40,501 bases of DNA, from NCBI GenBank assembly GCA_001829415.1, contig MIBE01000032.1, forward strand, positions 36,775-77,275. The letters run 5' to 3'. Both the position numbers and the translations under genes were made by a program. Below, one piece after another: positions 15,855-23,036 of the stretch; positions within the stretch are counted from its first letter, which is position 1, and each line of letters begins with the position of its first letter. The notes beneath the pieces are model-generated. The model did not search any database and was not told where the DNA came from. It saw only the letters and a list, made by a program, of their open reading frames with translations. This DNA comes from Spirochaetes bacterium GWF1_51_8 (GTDB lineage Bacteria > Spirochaetota > Brevinematia > Brevinematales > GWF1-51-8).

Positions 15855-15888
15855 AAAAAAAACGCCGCCCGGATCGACGGACGGCGTT
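15855..15888 (-). terminator. Rho-independent terminator of rlpA
   Basis: On the minus strand AACGCCG pairs with CGGCGTT (15861-15888, with a short mismatch near the loop), followed by a run of eight T ending at 15855. It lies 18 bp after the rlpA stop. Confidence 0.8.
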
Positions 15889-15905
15889 CAGCTTTACATA
15901 TGTTA

Positions 15906-17513
15906 TTATTTGTATTTTCCGTCGGATGAAATCGTGATCTTCACGAGGATCGCGGGGATATTCAACGCTTTCATCTTCGCGGCGACCTTCATCGCGGTGT
16001 CGAGCGAGTCGTAGTACCCGAGCCGCACCCGGTAGAACAACGCGCCCTTGACGAACGTATCCTTCATCACGACGTTGTATCCCATCGATTTCAGTTTATC
16101 GTACAGCTTCTGCGCGTTCTTGAAGTCCTTGAACGCACCCACCTGCACCATATACTTCTCGCCCGCCATACCCGGGACATAGTCCGTGTCGATCTCGATT
16201 TCCGGTTCGATGGGGACGATTTTCGTCTTATCGTTAGGTTCCGTATCGACAACATACTCGTCAGGCTCGACGATCTTGATCTTATCGCCCTCTGTCTTGC
16301 CGTTCTGCGTATTCGCATTATTGTTCTTATTCGGCTTCACCGGGTCCTTTACCGGATCCTTTTCAGTGTCCTTGAAATCCATCTCGATTTCGTCATAAAT
16401 GATCGATTTTTCTTCCTCGATAGCCGTATCGTTCAGGCTCTCGCCCTCGTCGATCAGTATCTCTGGCGTCACTTCCTGTGTGATGACAGGAGTTTTATTA
16501 TCGGTTACTTTACCGTCATCGACCTCGATCACCTTGTCTTCCCCGACATCGACCGTCATATCCTCGATATCGTCGGGACTCACCTCCGGATTGTCGTCGA
16601 CAGGGACGGTCAGGTCGACTACATTGTTGTCGTTCACGGCGATATTCGTGTTCTTCTCGGGCACGTCATCGATATCCGAGGTATTCTTGTCATCCGGCTG
16701 GACGACATTGTTATCTATTGGCTGAGTCACCTTGTTCCCGTTAGCATTCGTTTTATCGACAGGCTTGATAGCGGGATCGAACGGTTCCTCGAACGGCTCC
16801 TCGATAATGAGTTCGTCGTTGTTGTACTTGATCTTATCGGCATCGAGCGGGTCGGTAGTGACATCGTTCTCGTAGACCTTCTCGGTCTTGGGGATATTTC
16901 CCTTGATCGTGTTGGTGTAGACATTGGTCACGATCTTGATGATCTTATTCGTGATATAGATTGAGTTTGTCTTCGTCATTACCTTCGTGAGGACATTGGT
17001 CACATAGTACTCGATCGAGATGATGCCGTTGGAGAGCTTCTCGGTCATGATCGGTTTCAGCGTGGTGGGCGAGATGAGGTTGGTGTTGGTCGCGGGAGGT
17101 AATGCCGCGTTCTGGTAGTCCTTGAGGTTGACGTCCTTCGTATCGCCGCTGCCGAGCTTGATCATCGTGACCATGACATACGCGGTACCCTTGTTGATAA
17201 AATCGAGCGATTGCGCGGCGGACTTGGAGAGGTCTATCAGACGGCCTTCGGCGAACGGCCCCCGGTCGTTGATCATCACGATCACCTTTTCCCCGTTCTC
17301 GAGGTTCTCGACTTCGACCACCGATCCGAACGGAAGCGTTTTATGCGCCGCGGTCATTTTCGACGGGTCATAGAGGTCGCCGCTCGCGGTTTTCTTGCCG
17401 GTGTATTCGTCGCTGTAGTAGGACGCCACCCCGTATAGGTACTTCGGAAGCTGCGCGAACAGATTTATCGAAACCCCTGTTAATAAAATAAGAATCAACC
17501 ATCTGATTTTCAT
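15906..17513 (-). CDS. rlpA: RlpA-like protein with SPOR domain
   Basis: 535 aa. A signal peptide (MKIRWLILILLTGVSINLFA) is followed by a double-psi beta-barrel RlpA domain at about residues 27-125. This contains GVASYYSDEYTGKKTASGD, AAHKTLPFGSVVEV and MINDRGPFAEGRLIDLSKSAA, including the conserved His and Asp of the lytic transglycosylase family. A very long Asp/Asn/Thr-rich, low-complexity linker spans roughly 135-455. The C-terminal SPOR domain (YMVQVGAFKDFKNAQKLYDK onward) binds denuded septal peptidoglycan. The protein probably cleaves or organises wall at the division site. The RBS GGAGGAACGTA is clear. The acidic linker is much longer than in most RlpA proteins. Confidence 0.93.
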   Translation of the reverse strand: MKIRWLILILLTGVSINLFAQLPKYLYGVASYYSDEYTGKKTASGDLYDPSKMTAAHKTLPFGSVVEVENLENGEKVIVMINDRGPFAEGRLIDLSKSAAQSLDFINKGTAYVMVTMIKLGSGDTKDVNLKDYQNAALPPATNTNLISPTTLKPIMTEKLSNGIISIEYYVTNVLTKVMTKTNSIYITNKIIKIVTNVYTNTIKGNIPKTEKVYENDVTTDPLDADKIKYNNDELIIEEPFEEPFDPAIKPVDKTNANGNKVTQPIDNNVVQPDDKNTSDIDDVPEKNTNIAVNDNNVVDLTVPVDDNPEVSPDDIEDMTVDVGEDKVIEVDDGKVTDNKTPVITQEVTPEILIDEGESLNDTAIEEEKSIIYDEIEMDFKDTEKDPVKDPVKPNKNNNANTQNGKTEGDKIKIVEPDEYVVDTEPNDKTKIVPIEPEIEIDTDYVPGMAGEKYMVQVGAFKDFKNAQKLYDKLKSMGYNVVMKDTFVKGALFYRVRLGYYDSLDTAMKVAAKMKALNIPAILVKITISSDGKYK

Positions 17514-17562
17514 TACGTTCCTCCGGCTACTTTTCTTTCACGGTCACATCTATTTATCGCCG

Positions 17563-17600
17563 TTTCACGGCGGAAGAGAAGTGACCATTGGGCGTATTCA
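17563..17600. repeat. Short dispersed repeat related to 22931-22968
   Basis: The reverse complement of this stretch (ACGCCCAATGGTCACTTC followed by a CTTCCGCCG...GAAACG-like part) matches 22931-22968 with a few differences. Both copies lie in gene-free DNA upstream of genes. Confidence 0.5.
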
Positions 17601-17710
17601 AAAAAATAATAACAGCGAACTGTTAGCAAGGTTATTGATTCTTGGAATAGCCCTTACATTTATCGGCAAAAAAACAAAAGCGTTGAGTAAAACCCGCACT
17701 CATTACTTAC

Positions 17711-17739
17711 TTGACTTTTCAGGCTTCTCTATATAAAAT
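17711..17739 (+). promoter_or_regulatory. Promoter of tRNA-Pro
   Basis: TTGACT (17711-17716), 17 bp, TAAAAT (17734-17739), 38 bp before the mature tRNA. Confidence 0.65.
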
Positions 17740-17777
17740 ATCATGCTCTTACGGATAAGTAAAGTAAATATTAATTT

Positions 17778-17853
17778 CGGGCTGTAGCGCAGTTTGGTTT
17801 AGCGCACTACCTTGGGGTGGTAGGGGCCGTGAGTTCGAATCTCACCAGCCCGA
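17778..17853 (+). tRNA. tRNA-Pro (anticodon GGG)
   Basis: 76 nt cloverleaf. The acceptor arms CGGGCTG and CAGCCCG pair perfectly, with discriminator A. The D arm is in GCGCAGTTTGGTTTAGCGC. The anticodon stem CTACC/GGTAG encloses loop TTGGGGT, giving anticodon GGG for proline. The T arm GTGAG/CTCAC encloses TTCGAAT. The 3' CCA is not encoded. A T-run follows at 17855-17860. Confidence 0.95.
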
Positions 17854-17922
17854 ATTTTTTAGAAAGGGGCGAGTCTCTTCCCTTTCCGCTTCGGCGTACT
17901 CCCGGCCGCAAGGGGTATCATT

Positions 17923-18132
17923 ATGGGTCTTTCCGCTCAGGATTACGAAAACTTAATCGCTTCACTCAACCAGCTTATCAACCAGGTTCCGGGTTTTGTC
18001 AAGGGGGGAATCCTCAATCAAAGCCTACCGGACTATCTCTCGTTCATTCCCTATGAATTCCGGAAATACACCGTCGCCGAACTGATGGAATCCATCCGGC
18101 AGGCATGGGGCGAGGGTAAAATCCGGTGGTAG
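17923..18132 (+). CDS. Small hypothetical protein
   Basis: 69 aa, with AAGGGG about 8 nt before the ATG. The composition is soluble and helical, starting MGLSAQDYENLIASLNQLI and ending in IRQAWGEGKIRW. There is no signal peptide, membrane segment or metal motif. It lies 69 bp after tRNA-Pro and 73 bp before the second LysM lipoprotein gene, on the same strand. Codon use resembles its neighbours. I do not recognise a family; it is plausible but unproven. Confidence 0.55.
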   Translation: MGLSAQDYENLIASLNQLINQVPGFVKGGILNQSLPDYLSFIPYEFRKYTVAELMESIRQAWGEGKIRW

Positions 18133-18205
18133 TTACTCCTTCCGGGTCAAACCGTATCATATATAACGGAGTCGAATAGAGAAAGTAACATTCAAGGAGG
18201 CGGAT

Positions 18206-19582
18206 ATGAAATACCGGATAATGTCAGGCACGGCGATACTTGTGATGGCGCTTGCGCTGTTGTCATGCGGGGGCGCGCCAGTGAAGGAAATGGACGAAGC
18301 GAAGTCCGCGCTCGAGAAGGCGAAACAGGCCGACGCCAAGGTCTATGCCGCATCGGAATTCAAGGACGCCGAGGACGACTTCCTTACCGCCGTGTCGTTC
18401 ACGAACCAGAACAAAAACAGTGAAGCTAAAGATAAGGCCGTCAGTTCCAAGGACAAGGCCGAGAAGTCCTATGCCCTCGCGGTCGAGAACCGGGCCAAGG
18501 TGACCCACGAGAAGAATAAAGAACTCTTCGTGTTATCGGAATCGCTCTACGCATCGAAAATCTCCCCCGAGGAATATGCCGCAGTCAAGAGCGAGCTTGC
18601 CGCTATAGACGCGCTGATCGCGGGCGGGAGCTATGACGACGCTTACGCGAAAAGCGTCGACCTCGACAAACGGCTGAATGCGCTCAACTCGTCCTGTCAG
18701 AAGGAGATCGCCGATTCCAAGAAGGCGCTCGATAACGTCCAGTCGCGCTACCAATGGGCCGAAAAGAACGATATAGTCAAGAAGTACGCCGCCGCCGACC
18801 TCGAAAAGGCCAAGCCGTTGATCGCGGAAGCCGACACCCTCTTCAAGTCCGGCGACGTTAAACTGTCCGCGCAGAAGTCCGCCGAGGCCGACAAGGTGAT
18901 CGCGGACGCGCTCGAGAAGGCTAACGCCGAGTATAAGAAATCGCTCGAGAAACCGAAGGTCGATCCCCAGCCCGATCCCGATCCCAAGAAGGACGAACTG
19001 CTCGATAAGAAGAAGGCCGAGGACGAGCTGAAGAAGGCGAACGAACTGATGGAAAAACTGAAAAAGGATAAAGAGAAGAAGGGCAGTCTGCTCGACGGCG
19101 GCCTCCACGAGTTCGCCGCAGTGTACGCCCCGATGATTGCTTTCGGGCAAGGCATGCCCCAAATCGAGGCGTCGTCGCTCATCCCGGAGACCAATAAGTC
19201 CCAAGTCCTGACGCCCGATGAAAAGGAGAACCTCATCCCGAAGGAAGTCCCCGAAGAGGAAGTGACGGTCGAATTGGTCGAGAAGTACTATCTCCTCGCC
19301 GAAGAGGCTTACGCGGACGGGGAATACCTCGACGCGATCGACTTCGCGCGTGAGGCGATGCGTCTGGCAGAAATCCTGATGAACAAGCAGGAAGGCAAGA
19401 CATACACCGTGGTGCTCAATCCCGCCGATAGGGACTGTCTGTGGAAGATCGCCGCGCGGATGTACGACGGGAGCGCATGGATGTGGCCGATCATCTGGAA
19501 GGCGAACGCCGGTCAGATCAAAGACCCCGACCTGATCTATCCCGACCAGGTCTTTAAAATACCGCCTAGTTTGGTGAAGTAA
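18206..19582 (+). CDS. LysM-domain lipoprotein with helical DUF4398-like region (copy 2)
   Basis: 458 aa, paralogue of 10594-11979. The lipobox is ALLSC followed by GGAP. A DUF4398-like helical region rich in AKSALEKAKQADAK and KDKA patterns follows, then a Pro/Asp stretch (KVDPQPDPDPKKDE) and a charged coiled-coil segment. The last ~110 residues, from EEVTVELVEKYYLLAEEAYA through the LysM-like DPDLIYPDQVFKIP, differ from copy 1 at only a few sites, while the N-terminal half is strongly diverged. It probably anchors to the membrane and binds peptidoglycan. AAGGAGG precedes the ATG. The 3' end runs into a palindromic element that likely ends transcription. Confidence 0.88.
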   Translation: MKYRIMSGTAILVMALALLSCGGAPVKEMDEAKSALEKAKQADAKVYAASEFKDAEDDFLTAVSFTNQNKNSEAKDKAVSSKDKAEKSYALAVENRAKVTHEKNKELFVLSESLYASKISPEEYAAVKSELAAIDALIAGGSYDDAYAKSVDLDKRLNALNSSCQKEIADSKKALDNVQSRYQWAEKNDIVKKYAAADLEKAKPLIAEADTLFKSGDVKLSAQKSAEADKVIADALEKANAEYKKSLEKPKVDPQPDPDPKKDELLDKKKAEDELKKANELMEKLKKDKEKKGSLLDGGLHEFAAVYAPMIAFGQGMPQIEASSLIPETNKSQVLTPDEKENLIPKEVPEEEVTVELVEKYYLLAEEAYADGEYLDAIDFAREAMRLAEILMNKQEGKTYTVVLNPADRDCLWKIAARMYDGSAWMWPIIWKANAGQIKDPDLIYPDQVFKIPPSLVK

Positions 19583-19594
19583 CTAAAAACAAAA

Positions 19595-19785
19595 GGAACT
19601 GTCCTAAAAGGGTGTTTTTGCCTGTAACGTATTGTCACTGAGAGCCCGCCTTCCACCTTCTGACGAAGGCGGAAGGCGGGCTACCGAAGGTAGACAGGGA
19701 GCGAAGCGGTGAAGCAGTCTATTTAATTCTTTATCGATTAATAAAATAGATTGAAAGCTCCGCCTTTTGGGTCAGCCCCTTTTTT
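19595..19785. mobile_element. Palindromic MITE-like element between convergent genes
   Basis: The left end GGAACTGTCCTAAAAGG and the complement of the right end, GGGGCTGACCCAAAAGG, are imperfect inverted repeats; the right end runs into a six-T run at 19780-19785. Inside is a perfect 12-bp stem, AGCCCGCCTTCC (19643-19654) with GGAAGGCGGGCT (19671-19682), then CTACCGAAGGTAG and GAAGCAGTCT as in the other elements. It fills the gap between the convergent LysM gene and the barrel gene at 19810 and probably serves as terminator for both. Confidence 0.65.
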
Positions 19786-19809
19786 ATGCGATACGGTTTT
19801 TCCTGTCTA

Positions 19810-20454
19810 TTAAAAGATGAAATTGATACCCGCCCTCGGGAAAAACCCCGCGTCGGAATGCCCGTTATAAGTAAACGCGAATATCATGTTCATTCCAACA
19901 GTCAGGTAGAACGGTTTTAAGACGTCGAATGAGACGACCGGATTGACTTCGAACCATAAACCGTCCTGAAATAGGGTGATCGTATTTTTCAGGTAAAAGC
20001 GGAAAACATCGATACGCCCTTCGTAATCGATACCGATCTGCGGCGCGAATGAAAAACCTTTTAACGGCATAGAACCGTCGTATGTATCGAAATAGGTTGA
20101 AAATCCGATTTTCGGGGAAAATGAATGACGGTATTCCGTTATTCCATCGAGGCGTATCCGGAAATCGGTTTGAATATTCAGCCGTGTGAATTCGGTTATG
20201 ATGTATTTACTGAATTTAAATCCTTCCAGCTCGAATTTTAACCTGAATTGATTATTATAGATAAATCCGGGAGTATAATAGTGAATAGTAAATCCGGAAT
20301 AATAATATTTCAGATTCATAAACCATTGCAGGCCGATTTCCGTTTCCGAATTATTTAATGAATCCGAATTTGTTTCCGCAAATACGGCAAGCGGAAGGGA
20401 ACAGAGCAAAGAGAAGACCGCGAAGGTTAATATCGTTTTTTTTCTATTGTTCAT
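19810..20454 (-). CDS. Probable outer-membrane beta-barrel protein
   Basis: 214 aa from the ATG at 20454, whose start overlaps the stop of the upstream beta-helix gene by 11 bp; AGGGG is 5 nt upstream. The signal peptide is about residues 1-27 (ILTFAVFSLLCSLPLAVFA). The mature protein has alternating aromatic beta strands such as NLKYYYSGFTIHYY, and the C-terminus FPRAGINFIF ends in Phe as expected for barrel insertion. Base composition is AT-richer than most of the window, like its partner gene. I recognise no specific family. Translational coupling suggests it acts with the beta-helix protein at the cell surface. Confidence 0.72.
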   Translation of the reverse strand: MNNRKKTILTFAVFSLLCSLPLAVFAETNSDSLNNSETEIGLQWFMNLKYYYSGFTIHYYTPGFIYNNQFRLKFELEGFKFSKYIITEFTRLNIQTDFRIRLDGITEYRHSFSPKIGFSTYFDTYDGSMPLKGFSFAPQIGIDYEGRIDVFRFYLKNTITLFQDGLWFEVNPVVSFDVLKPFYLTVGMNMIFAFTYNGHSDAGFFPRAGINFIF

Positions 20455-21892
20455 AAGCGCCCCTGTCATATGCCGCACCTAAAGGGCGGTTTGTCGATTC
20501 ATAATCGATGAGGATATTGGATAAAGTTTTCCCCGAATCGATAGCCGGACTACCGGGCAGCGGTTTGAGGTTATTGCTTAACGGATCCGCAAACATCGGA
20601 TTGGTAATTGTTTCCGTAATATCGTTCGGATCGGGGTAATTCCACCCGATTACGGCTCCTTCGGAATAGATGGTATTATATCCGTGCGATATCGTCCCTG
20701 TTTTTTTATTTACGGCGAAATCTTTGAAAAATTGTTTAAAAGGATGGGATGCGTCATTGAACGCCAAATTATTAAAGATTTGAATGTTTCCGCTCGCGAC
20801 ATTATCCGGTTCGGGAATTCTTATAATTGTGCCGGAAGTGAGATGAGAGGAATTGTAGCCGCAGTTAAAAAACGAGTTATTATAAATTTGACTGTTTTGA
20901 GCCGAACCGATTGTAATTCCCGCCATGGCGCAGTTGATAAAAACGTTATTAAAAACGAGTTGTTCATAAGCGGAAGGGTATTCGTAATAAGCATTATCAC
21001 GCCAACTGAATTGACCCCAACCGCCGATATTTAAACCCGCACCGTAGGTCTCGCGATCCGCGGAATCTCCGCAATTGACGATCAGATTATTATACCAGAT
21101 ATTATTTGCGCTCCCGCCTTTAAAATATCCGCCCGTTCCAGGCCCGTTATCGTGAAGATAATTATTCCTGCAGATGGAATGATACACCGCTACGCCGTCT
21201 ATGCAGTCGTCGTATTGTTGGAGATGCTGTACTTGCGAAATATCGTTATTCTCAATTAAGATGAAATTGATATGCGCGCTTTTAACGGCGTCCCTGCCCG
21301 TATGATGAACAATGTCATTTCTAATAACCGTAAAGCTGTCTTTTTCCGGATTGTACTCGTCCGTCACTGGAAATACGCCGATTCCGTAACCCGTGCAATT
21401 CTTTATTTCCAAGCCGTCGATCACGATGTATTGCCCCGAAATGACTATCAAATTTTCAGTAACGTTCTGTCCGTCGATAACCGCTTGCCCGGGTCCGTCG
21501 TCGGAATAAAGAACCAGCGGATTATTTTTCGAAGCATATGCGTAAATATTTACAGTCGATTCCTGATATGTCCCTGCTTTAATCCTGATGATTGTTCCTG
21601 GTGTTCCCTTGGCGGAAACTGCGTATTTAACAGTCCGATAGGGGTTCGATATCGATCCGTCCCCTGACCCGTCGCTGCCCGATGTCGAAACATAAACGCT
21701 CTGTAAACCGGAGTAATTTGTCCCGGGAAAGAGCGCTTCCATTTCGCTCACGGAATAGATTTTAGTTTCCCAAGGCGCTTCTGTTTTCACGCCGAGGTTT
21801 TTCGACGGATAATTCGGGTCGGGTGTCAGCGAGCAGCGGCAGAAAAGCGAAATCACCGTCCCAAAAATAAACAATTTAACTTTTGGATTCAT
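20444..21892 (-). CDS. Right-handed parallel beta-helix surface lipoprotein (pectate-lyase-like fold)
   Basis: 482 aa. The leader ends near ISLFCRC with a loose spirochaete-like lipobox, so lipidation is possible. The segment VYVSTSGSDGSGDGSISNPYRTV is the typical DUF1565-like opening of parallel beta-helix proteins. It is followed by many turns with the repeated pattern of N, I, V and aromatic residues (IENNDIS, ICRNNYLHDN, IYNNSFFNCG). The end GAAYDRGAYEQ is the common C-terminal cap of this group. Members bind or cut polysaccharides, but no catalytic set is obvious. The gene has a consensus promoter, is AT-rich, and is coupled to the barrel gene. Confidence 0.85.
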   Translation of the reverse strand: MNPKVKLFIFGTVISLFCRCSLTPDPNYPSKNLGVKTEAPWETKIYSVSEMEALFPGTNYSGLQSVYVSTSGSDGSGDGSISNPYRTVKYAVSAKGTPGTIIRIKAGTYQESTVNIYAYASKNNPLVLYSDDGPGQAVIDGQNVTENLIVISGQYIVIDGLEIKNCTGYGIGVFPVTDEYNPEKDSFTVIRNDIVHHTGRDAVKSAHINFILIENNDISQVQHLQQYDDCIDGVAVYHSICRNNYLHDNGPGTGGYFKGGSANNIWYNNLIVNCGDSADRETYGAGLNIGGWGQFSWRDNAYYEYPSAYEQLVFNNVFINCAMAGITIGSAQNSQIYNNSFFNCGYNSSHLTSGTIIRIPEPDNVASGNIQIFNNLAFNDASHPFKQFFKDFAVNKKTGTISHGYNTIYSEGAVIGWNYPDPNDITETITNPMFADPLSNNLKPLPGSPAIDSGKTLSNILIDYESTNRPLGAAYDRGAYEQ

Positions 21893-21940
21893 TTCATCCG
21901 CTCCAGCTTTTTTAAAATATTACATTTTAAAAGACTAAAA

Positions 21941-21969
21941 ATTATATTCTATCTATTTATCAATGTCAA
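21941..21969 (-). promoter_or_regulatory. Full-consensus promoter of the beta-helix/barrel operon
   Basis: On the minus strand TTGACA (21964-21969), 17 bp, TATAAT (21941-21946): an exact sigma70 consensus. Transcription would start about 40 bp before the ATG at 21892. Confidence 0.8.
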
Positions 21970-22070
21970 TAATAATTATGTTATTAATAGTGTATCGAGT
22001 ATTTTTCACGGCGTCCGTCTGTGCTTCTTCATCATCACCGCTGTCGCTCACGGAACAAGTAAAACAAAAA

Positions 22071-22266
22071 CCCCGGCAGAGATGGGGCATGTTGACGAAG
22101 TCATGAAATATACGATTATTTGTCACTGCGAGACGCGAAGCGGCGAAGCAGTCTGTTTTATATATATACCCAGTTATTAAATAGATTGCTTCGGCTATGG
22201 TTCGGCAAGCTCACAATGACGCCTCGCAATGACAAAATGAGTTCGTGATCAAGCCCGATGCCGGGG
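22071..22266. terminator. Terminator hairpin split by a palindromic element
   Basis: CCCCGGCA (22071-22078), preceded by AAACAAAAA, is complementary to TGCCGGGG (22259-22266), followed by TTTGTATTTTT. The arms look like one bidirectional terminator whose loop now holds the 161-bp element at 22092-22252. Confidence 0.55.
22092..22252. mobile_element. Palindromic MITE/REP-like element, 161 bp
   Basis: Same family as 13815-13976. The ends are TTGACGAAGTCAT and the complement of TTGATCACGAACTCAT. The core runs TGTCACTGCGAG (22121) to CTCGCAATGACA (22234). It carries GCGGCGAAGCAGTCT and AGATTGCTTCGGC. It has no coding capacity. Confidence 0.75.
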
Positions 22267-22362
22267 TTTGTATTTTTCGCAATGTTCTGGTTGTATCTTT
22301 CGCCGCAGGCTGACGGAGGAACCGATTGCAGCGGGAGATAATGGAGTTAGCCCGCGCAGCGG

Positions 22363-22476
22363 TTACTTCTTCGTACCGCCGGATACATTTTCCAATAATT
22401 CCTTGATACCGCCGAGTGCTCCCATCAGCGCGCAGGTCGAATTCCTTCCCCACCAGATAATGGTTATGTCGAACAC
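22363..22476 (-). pseudogene. Possible C-terminal gene remnant
   Basis: A 37-codon open frame (from GTG 22476 to TAA) reads like a protein tail: IIWWGRNSTCALMGALGG, then KELLENVSGGTKK. It has no RBS and is cut upstream by an in-frame stop. It points into the split terminator at 22071-22266, as the end of a former gene would. Confidence 0.3.
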
Positions 22477-22735
22477 TTATCGTTCCTATCTGGCTAGTTA
22501 TATTTTAACGACCGGGGCGAAATGGAAAAGCACGATCAAGTATTTTTATGCCCGTTTTATCATTGATTCAGTATTACTCAACGAGGAACATTATCGATTT
22601 GGGATGGAATATTCTGGACAAGTTTTCGGATATTTTTTTATGCATATTAAGCCCGAACCCACAAAAATAACCTATTTAGATAATAGTAATAAAATGATCA
22701 TTGAATGGACGTGTAATTCTTTTTCTGTTTTTTGA
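22460..22735 (+). CDS. Doubtful short hypothetical ORF
   Basis: About 91 aa from ATG 22460, AT-rich, with beta-like segments (HYRFGMEYSGQVFGYFFM, KITYLDNSNKMIIEWTC). No RBS is visible. The frame extends upstream to 22268 only by reading through the region that looks like the end of a minus-strand gene. It may be a remnant or a chance frame inside the gene-poor 21.9-23.0 kb zone. Confidence 0.25.
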   Translation: MVMSNTYRSYLASYILTTGAKWKSTIKYFYARFIIDSVLLNEEHYRFGMEYSGQVFGYFFMHIKPEPTKITYLDNSNKMIIEWTCNSFSVF

Positions 22736-22795
22736 ATTCTTTCGCTGATAGGTTTCGGCTAAAATTTCTTCCCTCTTTTGCCTAAAAATAAATTA

Positions 22796-22829
22796 AGGCT
22801 CCGCTTTTTGGGACAGCTCATTTTTTTTA
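22796..22829. repeat. Solo end of the 19595-type element
   Basis: AAGGCTCCGCTTTTTGGGAC, followed by AGCTCA and a T-run, closely matches the right end of the element at 19756-19785. No matching left end is evident nearby, so this appears to be a decayed or partial copy. Confidence 0.5.
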
Positions 22830-22845
22830 TCGCTTGCTCCGCGAT

Positions 22846-22874
22846 TTTACACAATCCGCTAAAAAAGGTATAAT
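22846..22874 (+). promoter_or_regulatory. Likely promoter of the otsBA-treS operon
   Basis: TTTACA (22846-22851), 17 bp, TATAAT (22869-22874). It would leave a leader of about 155 nt before the otsBA start. Confidence 0.6.
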
Positions 22875-22930
22875 GAGGGCGGTTTTAAAGATCAAAAACA
22901 TCAATTGCATCGAGTATGAAATGTTTTAAT

Positions 22931-23010
22931 ATGCGCCCAATGGTCACTTCCTTTCTGCCGAGAAACGTTAGTCCTGAACCCATCGAAGGGGCGGTTATCA
23001 GAAGTGACCA
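22931..23010. repeat. Inverted-repeat element in the otsBA leader
   Basis: ATGGTCACTTC (22939-22949) and GAAGTGACCAT are exact inverted repeats about 50 bp apart, ending 26 bp before the otsBA start. The left part matches the reverse complement of 17563-17600. It could be a small mobile palindrome or a leader structure affecting translation. Confidence 0.5.
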
Positions 23011-23036
23011 TGATTTATTGGACATGGAGAGTGCGG

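Noticed and set aside
17817..18056. Open frame starting inside tRNA-Pro
   Set aside because: It overlaps the tRNA 3' half and the small ORF at 17923 in another frame, and has no RBS.
22211..22453. 80-codon minus-strand frame
   Set aside because: It runs through the palindromic element and out of phase with the more protein-like tail at 22363-22476.
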